Below are positions 23,201-35,224 of a stretch of DNA of 64,000 bases, in pieces. The stretch is from Membranipora membranacea. Taxonomy: Eukaryota > Bryozoa > Gymnolaemata > Cheilostomatida > Membraniporidae. Numbering within the stretch: position 1 is the stretch's first letter; every line of letters begins with the position of its first letter. The stretch covers positions 5,952,001 through 6,016,000 of the forward strand of contig OU612073.1 of the NCBI GenBank assembly GCA_914767715.1. The letters run 5' to 3'. The notes under the pieces were generated by a model. The model searched no databases. It saw only the letters and a program-made list of their open reading frames with translations, and had not been told where the DNA came from. Position numbers and translations under genes: made by a program.

Positions 23201-24769
23201 ACTAATGTCAAATAATTTGATTATTTGATGTTTTAGAATGATGTTTATGACATGAGCAAACTTCGAGCTGTGTTGTCACATTATGAAACGGAAAACAGCT
23301 TAATGTAAGTCACCTAATTACTGCATCACATTCGTATCCTAAACTCTTACCGTATGTCACTATTCAGCTTACTGACATCAAGTTTTATTGCGGCGAAAAT
23401 CACATGACAAACTAATCATATCAACTTAGACCTACTAGTACAATATTATAATTATTGTATTACAATTTTCTGTCACAGGGATATTCCAGATGATGAAAGT
23501 TGGCTTGAGACTATTTTGGAGAGTTCTCCACAGCTGAGAACGTATCTGAATCACCTGAAAAACTGCATTGAGATCATACAAGAAATGGAAATCATCCAGC
23601 AGACTAGTGAGTTTAATTCAACTTTCCTACAAGGGCAATTACACAGACTTCACGTTATCCCAAAGGCCACTTTATGATTTGTCTCTGAAACAAAAAAGAA
23701 GCCTTCGTGATAAGGCTATTAGTAGACCGGTTTATTTGTTTGTCTATTTCGCAAGCAGCATTGTTTGCCCATAGTATGGGGTCACTTTGCTATACAGCCG
23801 TATTTTGTATTGTACGAAGTTGTGGCATGCATATGATGGAGCAGTGCAAGACGATACAACATATATCAATAGCCACTTAACTCTTTACATCTGGATTGCC
23901 TTGGGAACTTGCATGATGGCCTTTCAAAGATTCTGTAAGGGACAGGAAACTTCAAACTAATTTACAAATCTGTAAGATAAATCCCTCTTTTGATAATTTT
24001 AGATCCAGAAGAGGACTTGAATGCAGATCAAGTGTCACTGTGTCGCTTTGTGTTAGCACTGGACGGAGTCTTACACAATGATAACAGCTTCGAAAAAGGA
24101 GAAGGACCGACTGGGATGGGGCGAGCTTATGACATCATAGGGAATGGTCTAGGTACTTTTGGTCTTAAAAGAGCTCATGACAGTATTGGTCAAGGTCCTG
24201 CAGGCCTTAAACGAGCCCATGACAGTATTGGCGAAGGGCCCGCAGGTCTGAAAAGAGCGTATGACAGTATTGGCGAAGGACCTGCAGGTCTGAAAAGAGC
24301 ATATGACAGTTTGGGTTTAGGTCCTCTTAGCCTGAAAAGAGCTCATGACAGCATTGGCGAAGGTCCCGCAGGCCTAAAAAGAGCCCATGACAGTATTGGC
24401 CAAGGTCCCGCAGGCCTAAAAAGAGCATATGACAGTATTGGCCAAGGACCAGCGGGCCTTAAAAGGGCATATGACAGTATTGGCCAAGGACCAGCAGGCC
24501 TTAAAAGAGCATATGACAGTATTGGCCAAGGACCAGCGGGCCTTAAAAGGGCATATGACAGTATTGGCCAAGGTCCAGCAGGCCTTAAAAGAGCATATGA
24601 CAGTATCGGCCAAGGTCCAGCAGGCCTTAAAAGAGCATATGACAGTATTGGCCAAGGACCAGCGGGCCTTAAAAGGGCATATGACAGTATTGGCCAAGGA
24701 CCAGCGGGCCTAAAAAGAGCATATGACAGTATTGGCAATGGCCCCATAGGATTAACTGATACACTATGA
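20203..24769 (+). CDS. Neuropeptide precursor with 15 Lys-Arg-spaced peptides, pedal peptide/orcokinin-like
   Basis: Four exons join in frame: 20203-20292, 23237-23304, 23479-23606 and 24003-24769, giving 350 residues. Exon 1 is a signal peptide (MFLLAGKFYMATATTLLLVL...), followed by an acidic spacer of about 100 residues with two cysteines. The rest is a peptide array. The first copy (AYDIIGNGLGTFGL) follows a single Arg. The next thirteen are 12-mers between Lys-Arg sites: AYDSIGQGPAGL seven times, AHDSIGQGPAGL twice, AHDSIGEGPAGL twice, AYDSIGEGPAGL and AYDSLGLGPLSL once each. The last copy is AYDSIGNGPIGL plus TDTL. No Gly precedes the cleavage sites, so the peptides should end in free Leu, not an amide. 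The (F/Y)DS(I/L)G start followed by a Gly-rich end resembles lophotrochozoan pedal peptides. Precursor identity is strong; the family assignment is an inference. Confidence 0.88.
21406..21751. repeat. Tandem duplication of about 95 bp, first copy interrupted by a 152-bp insertion
   Basis: The sequence ATCAAATC(G/A)AAGCTAAGAC, its downstream T/A run and AGGTCAAGG(C/C)(T/C)CTAG occur twice in intron 1 of the neuropeptide gene. The second copy (21658-21751) is continuous. The first is split after TTAAAT at 21475 and resumes at 21628 after another TTAAAT. The extra DNA therefore looks like an insertion with a TTAAAT or TTAA target duplication. Confidence 0.6.
24167..24754 (+). repeat. 42-bp coding tandem repeat, 14 units
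   Basis: Each unit encodes KR plus a 12-residue peptide, and the spacing is exactly 42 bases from 24167 to 24713. The seven units from 24419 are almost identical at DNA level. In part they alternate between two versions (AGA...GCG and AGG...GCA), which suggests recent amplification of an 84-bp pair. Earlier units are more diverged. Confidence 0.95.
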
Positions 24770-26131
24770 TAAAAATCTGGCTTTGGGCTCATATGATTTG
24801 CAAGGCCAGTTTACTGATGATATTCGTACCACTGCACAGATAGACACCGGTGGCGCCATGTATGCTAAGAAAAAGAAATGTGTTATAGTATGTCATCATA
24901 GCTATAAATTTGTTTGATCTGTGATTTGAATACACAACAGCTACTTCAATACGCCTAATATTGACTATTATCTATTCATAGTTGATCAGAAAGCCTGGTT
25001 TGCTATTATTATGTTATTATTTTGTTTTTTTCTTATCAATACACAAATATATGATATGCTGTTTTCCAGATTTGGAATCACATCGTTTTCAAATTGAATT
25101 TTGATCAAAAAAATGTACATTATAGTGACTATATTTTCTTTTTACATCATAGTTTCAATGACAATTATGTATACAATAATCTTTTGTTATTTATGTCAAT
25201 CAAGCTCATTTTGTCACTTACATTGTTGACCAAAATTCTTCCATTTGCGTTGCAATCACATAGTAGTATTATTTTATTTACATGATAGAAAATAAAATAT
25301 AAAATGATTAAACTTCCAACTCGGTGAGGTTTTAATGACAGAAAATGATTCTAATTAACATAACAGAGTAAGCAATTTCTTGACTTGCAGTCGTATGGGG
25401 TGTGTTTTCTTGCAGAAGCCAAAGTGCCTTTTATTCTATTCAGCATTTCTGACAAGAATGCTTGTTAATGCATAAGCCTCAGGACGCTGCTTCAGATTGA
25501 AATGTTAAATGTTATCTCTGACCTGACTCCTTCAAAAAAGTGCATCATGGGATTGGGATAGTGTGGAGAGAAGACAATTCCTGAATAACCACAAATAAGC
25601 ACGAATGTATACCACAATAGCTCCAGCAGTATTGTGATTCCGGACTGATCAGGTTTTTGCATTAAAGCTAGGCAACACAGTGGTTAAAAAACCATTTCTC
25701 ACTAATATTTGTTACCAGTATTTTTCGAAAGATGAGCAAATTTATTGCCCTTGTATTTTCATCACAAACAACACAACCCCTATGAGTCCCTAATTTCAAG
25801 TGACGCCGAAACATCACACACACAAAAAATTTTATTGCACAGCTATACCAGGAAACTATCTGACAACCAACACGAATCAATCAAAAATCAAGTTACAATC
25901 ACAGAATAAGGATATATATCCTTACTCTGTGTTACAATGTAGCAATTGACTGTTGTCATGTATGGCAGGACCAAATACAACCAGCATCTGTCTCTTCACA
26001 CACTAATCTATCATATATATCCTGGTACCAATGAGTAATCAAATATCAATTGATAATATTCATAATCAACTTAAATCTCCACCACACAAGTTGACGTTCA
26101 AAGTTTAGTTGGCGTTCAAAGTTCTGTTGCT
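24770..26131. other. 3' UTR and spacer between the neuropeptide and monooxygenase genes
   Basis: The stretch holds the neuropeptide 3' UTR and the upstream region of the monooxygenase gene. A short duplication of TTG(A/G)CGTTCAAAGTT lies at about 26091-26122, just before the monooxygenase start codon. No other gene was recognised. Confidence 0.5.
25291..25296 (+). terminator. Likely poly(A) signal of the neuropeptide gene
   Basis: AATAAA lies about 520 bases after the stop codon at 24769. The sequence between the stop and this hexamer is AT-rich and has no other gene, which fits a 3' UTR. Confidence 0.5.
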
Positions 26132-29100
26132 ATGCTTCCTTATGTTTTGATTCTAATAGTCAGTGTCGTTGTGGCTGATATTAAAGGTGATTTTAATGGC
26201 GGCAAGTGCCCGGCCTTGGATGAACCTGAAGTGAAACATTTCGATATCAAACTACCGGAGCTTCAAGTCCCTCCAACTCAGACAACATATGTATGCCAGC
26301 AATACAAGGTGAGCATGTCTTTTCTTGTCTTATGTGGGGGAGGGTAGCGTCATGAGACCGTACTCGCCAGAGAAAAGGTGATATACACCAATAAGCATCG
26401 AAGATGTGAGCAAAAATGTGGCAGTTTCATTAGTTTTGTTCGTCCATCTTCATTTGGATTGATTGGGCAGTGATAATGCATATACTCTGTTTTAGATCTC
26501 AGCGGCCCCATTTTGGTTGTGGGCCCCTAAGCTAAGGCTACCTTGATTTGCTGTCAAATAAGCTTTTCTTGGCGCAAGCTACTATGGGGACCAATCCATC
26601 CAATACATTCATGTATCATAAAAAATAGCAATTAGCTGCACGGTTGATGCTGATTTCATAATTGTGAAAACTCGCCTCACTGGACTGTACTGATGTAATT
26701 GAGCTGTTCTATGATGCCTAGCATGCACAGCACAAGTTTAATTTTAGCTTTAGGTGTAACACGTATAGAATATTTGATGTTTGAATTGGTATAGGTGACA
26801 TCGTGCTATGCGCTCTTCAAGGCCAATTTAATTAAGTTCTCAATGGCAGGCCTTGGCATTCTGTTCCTTCATTCTAATGCATTCTATGCAAAGGGGGTCT
26901 CAAGATTGTGGCTTTTGTTATTTTAGTATTGCGTGACGGAAATGCAGTAATATCAGTTTACTACGGTTTTCACACTCTTACGTGTGGTCAACAAATACTT
27001 TAATTAGCTTTGGAGAAGATGATTGAAACTTTATCAAGCTTGACGTCTTTGAAAGAAGATTACGTTTGTTTTTTTCGTAGCGATTTTAACATACAATGTG
27101 ACACATAACAGTGTTTGTTATGATTGAAATATGAGCTATTGATTGCATGCTGACTTTTGAAAAAAGTTTATAACCCATATGTGTCATTGAAATTGGAGTT
27201 TTTACAACAATGACAACAACTTTTCCATTCAAAATAACCTAAGTAGCTTATGAGAAATCATCTGTATTAGATAGGGCCTCTTAATTTCGAGTCTGTTTCG
27301 CCTTATTGCAGTAATAAAATTGATTCATTACCATCAGCTCTTCCTAACATGTACCTACTTGCTGTTCCGGTTCCCTAGATTTATGACCTACACATTATAA
27401 CTCCTTTCGACGTCAAAAAGTAATACTTGGCCCCAAATTAACTTCAAACTTTTGTTGTTTTTCAGATTCCAGATGAGCTGTTATCTGTACCTTATCATAT
27501 AGTGGCTTTCACACCACTGATAGATAACCATGAAGTGATGCATCACCAGATACTGTTCGGTTGTGCTGATGGAACCCCCGAGTCTGTGAGTTGCCTTCTC
27601 CCTTGTTGTCAATGATCAACATCGCCTTTATTTCACACATTAAAGGGAAGAATATCCAGAGGATTTAATATTGGCTACTTTAACTTTTAGGTGTTTGAAA
27701 GGTAGCTTGCAATGATTTTAAGCTAGCTGTGTTGGAAGCTTATATTACCCGATCAAGTTGAGATAATTTTTCTTAGGTAAAGCAGTATGTAGAAGAGGAA
27801 CTTCAAATTAAACCAAGGAGTAACAGGGTTTCCTTGATTTGCCCGGGAAGTTTAAATATTGGCTAGAGTTAAGCTTTTCGGTGATGAATTGTTGGCTAGC
27901 ACTAATTTTAAGCTAGCTGTGTTGGGGGTTTATGTACCCAAATGAGGTCGAATGAGTGCTAATTAGGTTTAGCAGTAGGAGAGCATCTGTAGATTGAACT
28001 TGATTCATCCTTGAGGGTTAAATATTGGCTAGAGTTTGCTTTTTTTTTTGGAGATTTAATATAAGCTAGCACCGATTTTGCCTAGTTGGAGTGGTATCTT
28101 GTATCAATACGAGGTCAGGTGAGTGTTTGCAAGAAGTAATTTCACTAGATACAGCCAATGCGAAAATACAAGCGTGTCCTCCCGCGCTTACTTTACTTCA
28201 TAAAGGTATGCTCCCTTAGCTCAAAATACAGATAATCTGAGGCTTGTTTAGTGGGTTCGCTAAATTGTTCATAGTTTTTTTCTTGTTGATGAAATCATAG
28301 ATTTTTCTGTATACTTTCCTAAGGGTTCGTCTTTCAAATATTTGGTGGTTATACGACTTAGTATGAATGAGCTTTTTAAGTAGAACGGTAGCGTGATATA
28401 ATTCATTTTTAACAACTCATGCCCAACATGACTAGCACAAGGCCACATGATGAGCGAATCAAGCTGATGTTGATGTTGTGTGCTATCCTTACAGCCAAAA
28501 GTTGTGCGATGAATGATTGTGTCAGCTCCGTGCTGGAAATTTGTCTGCATGCTTCAGATAATCTCAACACTATAATATTATGTTTTTTATTGACTGTGAT
28601 TTGAATGCAGCTCAATCTACCAGTATGTCATAGTATGCCATAAACTTCTACTAAAGTGAAATAAGGCCGTGCAGAAACAAATGAACGCATCGATTTTGTA
28701 AAGTTGTCCACTCACTGAGAAAGTAGTGGTCCCTGAAACTTTAGACCGTTTTTTTTTCTACACAGGATCCTCACAGTTGCGGTATACAGGAGGCAACTTG
28801 TCGCTCATTTCTTACGGTGTGGAGTCTCGGGTTCGATAAGGATATTTGCCTCTATCCAAAAACTGGTATAAGTGTCGGTAAAAACGGCTACAAAACCTTG
28901 TCATTACAGATACATTGGAACAACCAAAATCATGAAGCCAACATGACAGGTATGTTGAATTTAAAGAAGTTATCGGATGGTGTAATAAGAGAAGATAACT
29001 CTTAGTTTTCCACCTTGTCTAGTGTTCGTACTAAGCATTTTTCCAACATTTATCAACATGGCACACAAAGAGTGGTAAACACAAAGTGTGTGTGTCTCTG

Positions 29101-32100
29101 ACAGAAGGCTAAGAAATGCACTAATCTATAATAATTCATAAACGCTTGTGGTTTGAAACCAATGCAATTGAAAAACGCTTTCCATAGGGATTGCATTGCA
29201 GAAGCGAATTGGGTGCAACTAGAAAAAACAACTAATCAATTAGTCTATGTTTATATTGTAGATTCAACGGGAATAAGAATATATTATTCTCCTATTTTGC
29301 GTAAATATGAGCTTGGCAATGTGCAGATTGGTCAGAGTGATATAGAGATACCCGCCAGCTCTGTGAGAAACGAGGTATCGGGCGGCTGTAGCAACTACTG
29401 CACAAGCAAACTCTTTACTAAGCCGTTCTATCTGACAAGAACCTACATACACATGCATACTCTGGGTAAGAAGGCCTTTCCAAATAATCCCTTCTGATGA
29501 ATGGCAACTGATACAAAACATAGAAGACATATTTAGCAGTCCTGTACCCGAATTAAGTTATTTTCAGTTGTTTAGAGAGAACAATGTAAAAGACCAGAAG
29601 AATAGAAAAGATTTTTGAAGGAAACTTCAATTATTCAATATTCCCATTGTCATTAGTTTAAGCGCTCAAACTGTGACGGGATAGCTGGTAGTAACAGTTC
29701 ATTACCAACCAGCTATCAAGGCACAGTCTGAGCGCTTAAACTAAACTGACTTGTTTTTATTATAATCTTCAGGCGTTGCAGGAAGAATGGATCTTTATAG
29801 AAATGGTAGCTTCCTCTCAAATATAGCCTATGATCAGACCTACTCTTATATGAGTCCACCAGTACATGACCACCAGAGAGCTATCAAAATACTACCAGGT
29901 AGGAGGGATACCAATTATCTGCTGGGGAAGCATAAGTGCTGTTTCATACAGAATAGTTTTTTATAGATCTGCTCGATTAAGACACTTGACCTAAAATTTT
30001 TATTATTTTATATTATAAATAATAGACAGTTTTCTGAGCTCGGATTTGAGCCAACTTCACGTGTTTTAAGCTGTTGTGTATCTACTTAAAAGGTGAGAAA
30101 GGTAATTGAAATTCATCAATGATTGAACACAACCTTAGTCGCACCATCTGATGATCAGTTATCACAGTTATTTTGCCCAATGTCTCTGTCCCGCAAGGAC
30201 AATTTCCGACTACTTATATTCGACCAAGCTGATTTCCAACCAGGAAACTTTCCTATCAAACCATTTTTCCAAACGAGCAGGATTCATTATCACACAGAAC
30301 AGAGTTCCTTCTAGAATTGATCTCATTAAATCTCCTACATAATGTGAATATTTCAGGTGATGAGATAAAGTTAACCTGCTGGTTTACATCTTCTGGAGGA
30401 GAAAGAGAGAGGAACAGGACTATATACTGGGGGGAGGGCAGTGAGGTAAGAGTATATGTAGCCTCTCGTGCAAAGCCAGAGAATATAATACAATTTCCGC
30501 CAAACATTCACAAATTACCATTTGGTACCCATTGAAACGTACATCACCAACACCTATTTGGAAGATTCTAAAAACTTTTCCGAAGCAATTAGTGAAAGGA
30601 AGCATAGACATCTAGACTATAATGTTTGGTTGGTGGCTGTTGCTTATAATTTATAATAATATGGCTTTTTACAGAGCATTGGCACAAGTCATGCTATACC
30701 AAGCTCTGTTGTGGACACTCAGAGTTGTGCCCTTGTAATCTTTTTCAAATAGTTTTATTTTTTAACTTTATTGGCATAATTTTCATTCGATGAGAATGTT
30801 TTACAAAATCAGCTTTCCAAGAAAACAAAAAAGGAAAAAAAAACACAAACTTTCAATTTTTGGTTCTGGTGGATTTTTCCAACTATTAATGTAATCTAAG
30901 TGCAGATAGGAAGAAAATTATTGGCTGCTGTTAGAGATGCTATTTTCAATGTTTCAGGGAGAGATGTGTTTTGCGTTTGTGGCATATTTCCCTAAAGCAG
31001 TAGGGTTCGATCAGTGTGTACAGTTTGCTGATTACGATCAATGTGACAACTACATCGACCAAAGTAAGCAAAATCGGTTAAACCCATTAAAAACATAGTG
31101 TATGGTGCTTATCTCCCCTCTTCCCCTGAGAGGATAACTTCAATTTGACTTAGAAGTTTTCTTTGATTACGTTATCGCAGATTATGGAGAAAATTTATAC
31201 CACATTCAATTTTCTTCTCAACATTCACCTGTAGTCAGACTGTAGACCCATTATATAATGAGTCTCTCAAAAGAATTTTCTTCCATATTGCATTGTAGGC
31301 ATCAATAAATATAAGGTGTATACTTGAAAAGGCACAAGTTATAACAGAAAAAAAACAGCAAAAAAGTGTTGTTAAATCTTTTCGAAAGATATGCTTACAT
31401 TATCTCAATCCAGCTTTGACCGGACATAGTATCATAGATACCTATACTATTCATTCAGATAGGAACTTGTATTATGTGGTTTTGTTCTCTCGGACAAAAT
31501 CAACAGTTCATCCTCATTTTGTTCTCATCATTGCAGCGATGAAGATGGGGGACTGTGACTTCATGAGGTTTATGCCTGAGGTCGGAGGTGATATAGGTAC
31601 AGTCAGATTAGAATGTGATGAGAAGACTACTCCAGCATGTGACTCGGCCTGCGTCAAAAGTATCAAAAATATATACAGTCATCCTTGTAATCAAGTAAGT
31701 ATGTAAAGAGCAAACAGGGTAGACAATCGAAGGTAAACTTAATGATGGTTGAGTCACTACTTGACATATAAGTTTGATTTAGGCTGAGAAAGTGACCAGG
31801 AGCAATAAAGACCTGCTGCCAGAAACTGCTGCTCAACTTGCAGTTAACCAAAGGCTCAACCCGCATGAAATTATGATTGAGCAAGCAGAATTAGACATGG
31901 ATTCATTGCAGTTATTATGAACGACAGAAATGATAATATGTTGATTCACAGAGGAGATTCAATTTTGTTAGTACTGATTGGGCTCATATAGGACATAGAA
32001 CTTAATTCGGTGGCCGAGTAAAAACCATCCGACTTGCAATATATAGATTTAGGAAAAATCTGGCCATTAAAATTTCCATACAAATGTTCTAGAGAAGACA

Positions 32101-32304
32101 CTAAAAAAATAAATAATAACACTAACAAATAAATAATAATATGTTTTCGAATTTAAATTAAATACATTTTCATACCAAATTTTCACATTGTAGGGTCGGT
32201 TGGCAGTGATGTTACAGCATAGAGCTGCAAAGACTGTGAACTGGAAGAAAATCTCAAGCATTCATGATAAAGTGCAGAACTGTTTTACACACGGGAGCAT
32301 GTGA
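26132..32304 (+). CDS. Secreted copper type II ascorbate-dependent monooxygenase, DBH-like (MOXD type)
   Basis: Nine exons join in frame: 26132-26308, 27466-27585, 28766-28949, 29262-29465, 29773-29898, 30357-30445, 30958-31063, 31537-31694 and 32194-32304, giving 424 residues. Residues 1-16 are a signal peptide (MLPYVLILIVSVVVAD). The rest matches the two-domain copper monooxygenase fold. CuA-type ligands are His85-His86 (EVMHHQILFGC) and His149 (LQIHWNN). CuB-type ligands are the HMH pair at 224-226 and Met303 (GEMC). DSTGIRIYYSPILR is closer to the dopamine beta-hydroxylase/MOXD branch than to peptidylglycine hydroxylases. The family uses ascorbate and O2 to hydroxylate a substrate in the secretory pathway. 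There is no DOMON domain in front, unlike DBH and MOXD1, and no membrane anchor. The substrate cannot be told from sequence. Confidence 0.9.
26321..26400. repeat. Dispersed repeat after a splice donor, copy 2
   Basis: TCTTGTCTTATGTGGGGGAG, GGTAGCGTCATGAGACC, GTACTCGCCAGAGAA matches copy 1 at 16483 over at least 60 bases with small indels. It starts about 10 bases inside intron 1 of the monooxygenase gene. Confidence 0.6.
27655..28130. repeat. Three diverged tandem copies of a dispersed repeat (GGCTAG...TTAAGCTAGC type)
   Basis: Intron 2 of the monooxygenase gene holds three copies, starting near 27660, 27855 and 28020. They share AATATTGGCTA, then GCTAGC(A)...TTTTAAGCTAGCTGTGTT, then a GAGGTC or CAAGTTGAG segment. 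Related single copies with TTAGCTAGCGCCAATTTT appear at about 46036-46160 and 55640-55765. No coding capacity was seen. Confidence 0.55.
29653..29744. mobile_element. 92-bp fold-back (MITE-like) element in monooxygenase intron 4
   Basis: The left end TTAGTTTAAGCGCTCA pairs with the right end TGAGCGCTTAAACTAA. The pairing continues inward through CTGTG/CACAG and ATAGCTGGT/ACCAGCTAT with small bulges, which leaves a loop of about 15 bases. It has no coding capacity. Confidence 0.7.
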
Positions 32305-32521
32305 TTCACAAAACGGTGTTGCAAACAGGCTCATTTTCTAGATTTAGACAAAGTTGGATATAGTATTGTGTGTTTATTGGGATTACCTCCTCTTGTTATT
32401 GCGCAACCTGGTTTATGAGGATAATAATACTAAAAACATATAAAATTAACCAAGTTTTTTTATCACTCATCCTTGCACTTTATAAATAGAAATATACGAG
32501 GTAAACATCAGCAGTTGTGAA

Positions 32522-32527
32522 AATAAA
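32522..32527 (+). terminator. Likely poly(A) signal of the monooxygenase gene
   Basis: AATAAA lies about 220 bases after the stop codon at 32304, at the distance expected for a short 3' UTR. Confidence 0.5.
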
Positions 32528-35224
32528 AGATTGCGTTATACAACAAATCATAGATATTCTTGATAAACTGTCATTGAAGCAAGAGATGAGATTCGACTTT
32601 TCAGTTTAGAATATTCAGCAGGTCAGTTGGCAGGTGTCCTGCTCTCAGTACAAAATACTACTGGACTGCATCATGCAAATAGGTGATCTCTGTTCTGCCA
32701 CAAACTGAGAGCACACTTTACCTGAGTCCTTAGATGCAATAGGAGACAGTTTTGAGGGGATCGAAAGTGGTCTGATGACTAATGGCAGCATAGGCGGTAT
32801 TTTAGCACGTGTTATTGTTTGAGCAAAAAAAAAGTTCTCCGTTGCCTCATTGCTTCAAATGATAGGTCGTCTTTACACCTACATGTAAAGGCAAAAACTC
32901 TAACCATATTGAGTTCATGTTCGAATCAGTTTATTGTTTATCCAGCTATAATCGCATTGAATTCCGGCATAATAGATTTGAAAAGATGGATAGATTGGAG
33001 CTAACAAAAGTTTATATTTTTGATCAATGATCGATGGTTTTGTGTGGCTAATTAAAATCAATATAATTTTAATATGTCTCCATATTTCAAACATGGGTGT
33101 ACAGGTAGACGGACTTTATTGGATCTGGACTTCGGTCTTAAACAGCGCCTTTGCCAGCTGTGTACACCATCAATGAACTGATCATACTCAAAACCAGGTG
33201 CCCAAAAGCTTATTGAAAACATTTAAAGACAACTTAAAAGATGCCGAGACGGAATGATAATGTCAAGCAGCCATATGATAATTCTAGCATTTTTCTGATT
33301 CCAATCATTCTTACAGGTTCATATAACCTGCTCTTCTTTTATAATCATCAACAGTTGTCCTTTGATAATTGGTTTCTTGCCCTTCATGCTCACATTTCAT
33401 TTGTCATTTTTTTATAATAGCTAGATGAGCCAATGGGTTATCATATAGACTACGGATACAAGAGATAATCTGGAAATATACATATAAAATATTATAATAA
33501 TGGTTACATTTTTTATGACATATTTAACAATTCGTCCCTCTGCTGCACATGTCTTGGGGACATAACTTACAATCTATTCACTTGTCAGTGATTGGTGATT
33601 CTTTGTGTCCAGGATATAAACACCTTGATCGAGAGACCCACTGTGTATATAAAGAGAATTTTAATGTAATCGGACCATTATTCAGCACTTTCTGTTCTAA
33701 AACTGTTACAGATAGAAAATAAACTGGGCCTTTCTTCAATAAAATGAAAATCACTGATACTGCCAACAACCACGGAGGTAGTCTGGCTTGTCAAGCTTTA
33801 TTAATCTCCCCTCCCCACTTACTAAAGCTTATCAAAACAGGCTCTATGGAAGGAGCAGACTTGTTTGAGAGGTTTGGTACATTTGAATTGTTGCACCTGT
33901 GATTCTTGGCTATTGCTTGCTAATTTAATACGTAGGGTTATTATATAATAATCTATGGTTTATCATGATACAGAAGCGGCCTGCTGGGCAAGGGTGGGAA
34001 CTTGAGATCTGTGATGTCAGCGTTCAGTTCTTGCAGTTTCTGGCAAACCATTCGTCCCAGCCAGGTCCTATAACTATCAGGACTAAAACTATTGGAGGTC
34101 CATTGTGTGTTTACACACCTCACATGTATTCAAAAGATTCACCTCTTGGTCCTCTTCCGGTGTTCAAGGGTATAGCACCGTTACACTAGAGGGGATAACT
34201 CTCTCCGCAATGAAGCCTTAGACTTATGTTACTGCCGGGAGGGCAGGGTTCCCGCACTCCTTGTATACGGTACTGGTAAACCAATCATCATGTTATGATC
34301 TCATAATTACAAGGATGATCATCACTAATAAAAATAAGTCATCAATAAATACTACCATCCAGCAGAACATTTTAATAAAGTTTAGCAATTTTCTCTAATT
34401 GTTCTGCTATGTACTATTGAAGTATTATGTACTTTGTGACAGAAATGATAAAAAAAAACAACATTAGAGTCCATGGAACAATTTCAGTACCGCATTCAGT
34501 TATCAAACGGCCTCAGCTGTGATTTGAGTATAAAACAAGTAGCACCACTAACTCTATCATAGACTATGATGTGGATGCTAATTTACTGATTTGTTAACAG
34601 TAGGGATTTTATTGGGAAATTGTTATGACCCTGTATAAGTAACAGCTCTCTAAAAAACATTTTTCCTTCCTGGTTCTTCCAGTTGCCTGAATGAAGAGTA
34701 ATAAGATTTAGGTTTGCAATTATTCCTCCGCAACAAACAACTAAAGTAAAGTCAGACCGCAGGTGTGATCTGAACTGCAGTACCTTGGCACTGGAATTGG
34801 TGTAGCACTCTCAAGTACCACTTTTTCATGGTCATCTAACAGAAACAATACCCTGCAATTTTATCCAATGTTTTTTCAAATCAAATCACTGGGTTATAAG
34901 AAGGCGACAAATTTTAACTTAATCTAAAATAGAAATAAGTACTTCAATAACAACCTTACAATTTGATTCAAAGCGAACAAAGCGAACAAAAAGCTTATAA
35001 ATATAAATCTTGGCAGATATACCCAACTGCGAAAGCTACATAAAATTACTGATCTACATACGTTCATACAGCAGTAGGGTAGATGGCTGTAGCTGGAACT
35101 GCGCAGTAGTCTTGAGAAAACATCAAGCAATATTTGGCAATTTGGCAATTTCACCCCACAAAACAAGCTGCTGAACAGACTGAAACAACAAGCACAAAAC
35201 ATCACTGCAACCAACACCTTGATA
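32528..35224. other. Spacer downstream of the monooxygenase gene, no intact gene
   Basis: This 2.7-kb stretch has no frame with convincing protein features. At 33241-33290 it holds a sequence related to the start of the membrane-protein gene at 35225 (ATGCCG...CAGCCATATGATAATTCTAG), a probable duplicated 5' fragment. A GTGTACA...TGTACAC inverted pair lies at about 33096-33170. Confidence 0.5.

Noticed and set aside
24167-24754. CRISPR-like repeat array
   Set aside because: Repeats are contiguous coding units without spacers in a eukaryotic gene.
24343-24792. Repetitive minus-strand open frame (149 aa) opposite the neuropeptide array
   Set aside because: It is the shadow of a 42-bp repeat whose length is divisible by three; the plus frame has a signal peptide and Lys-Arg sites.
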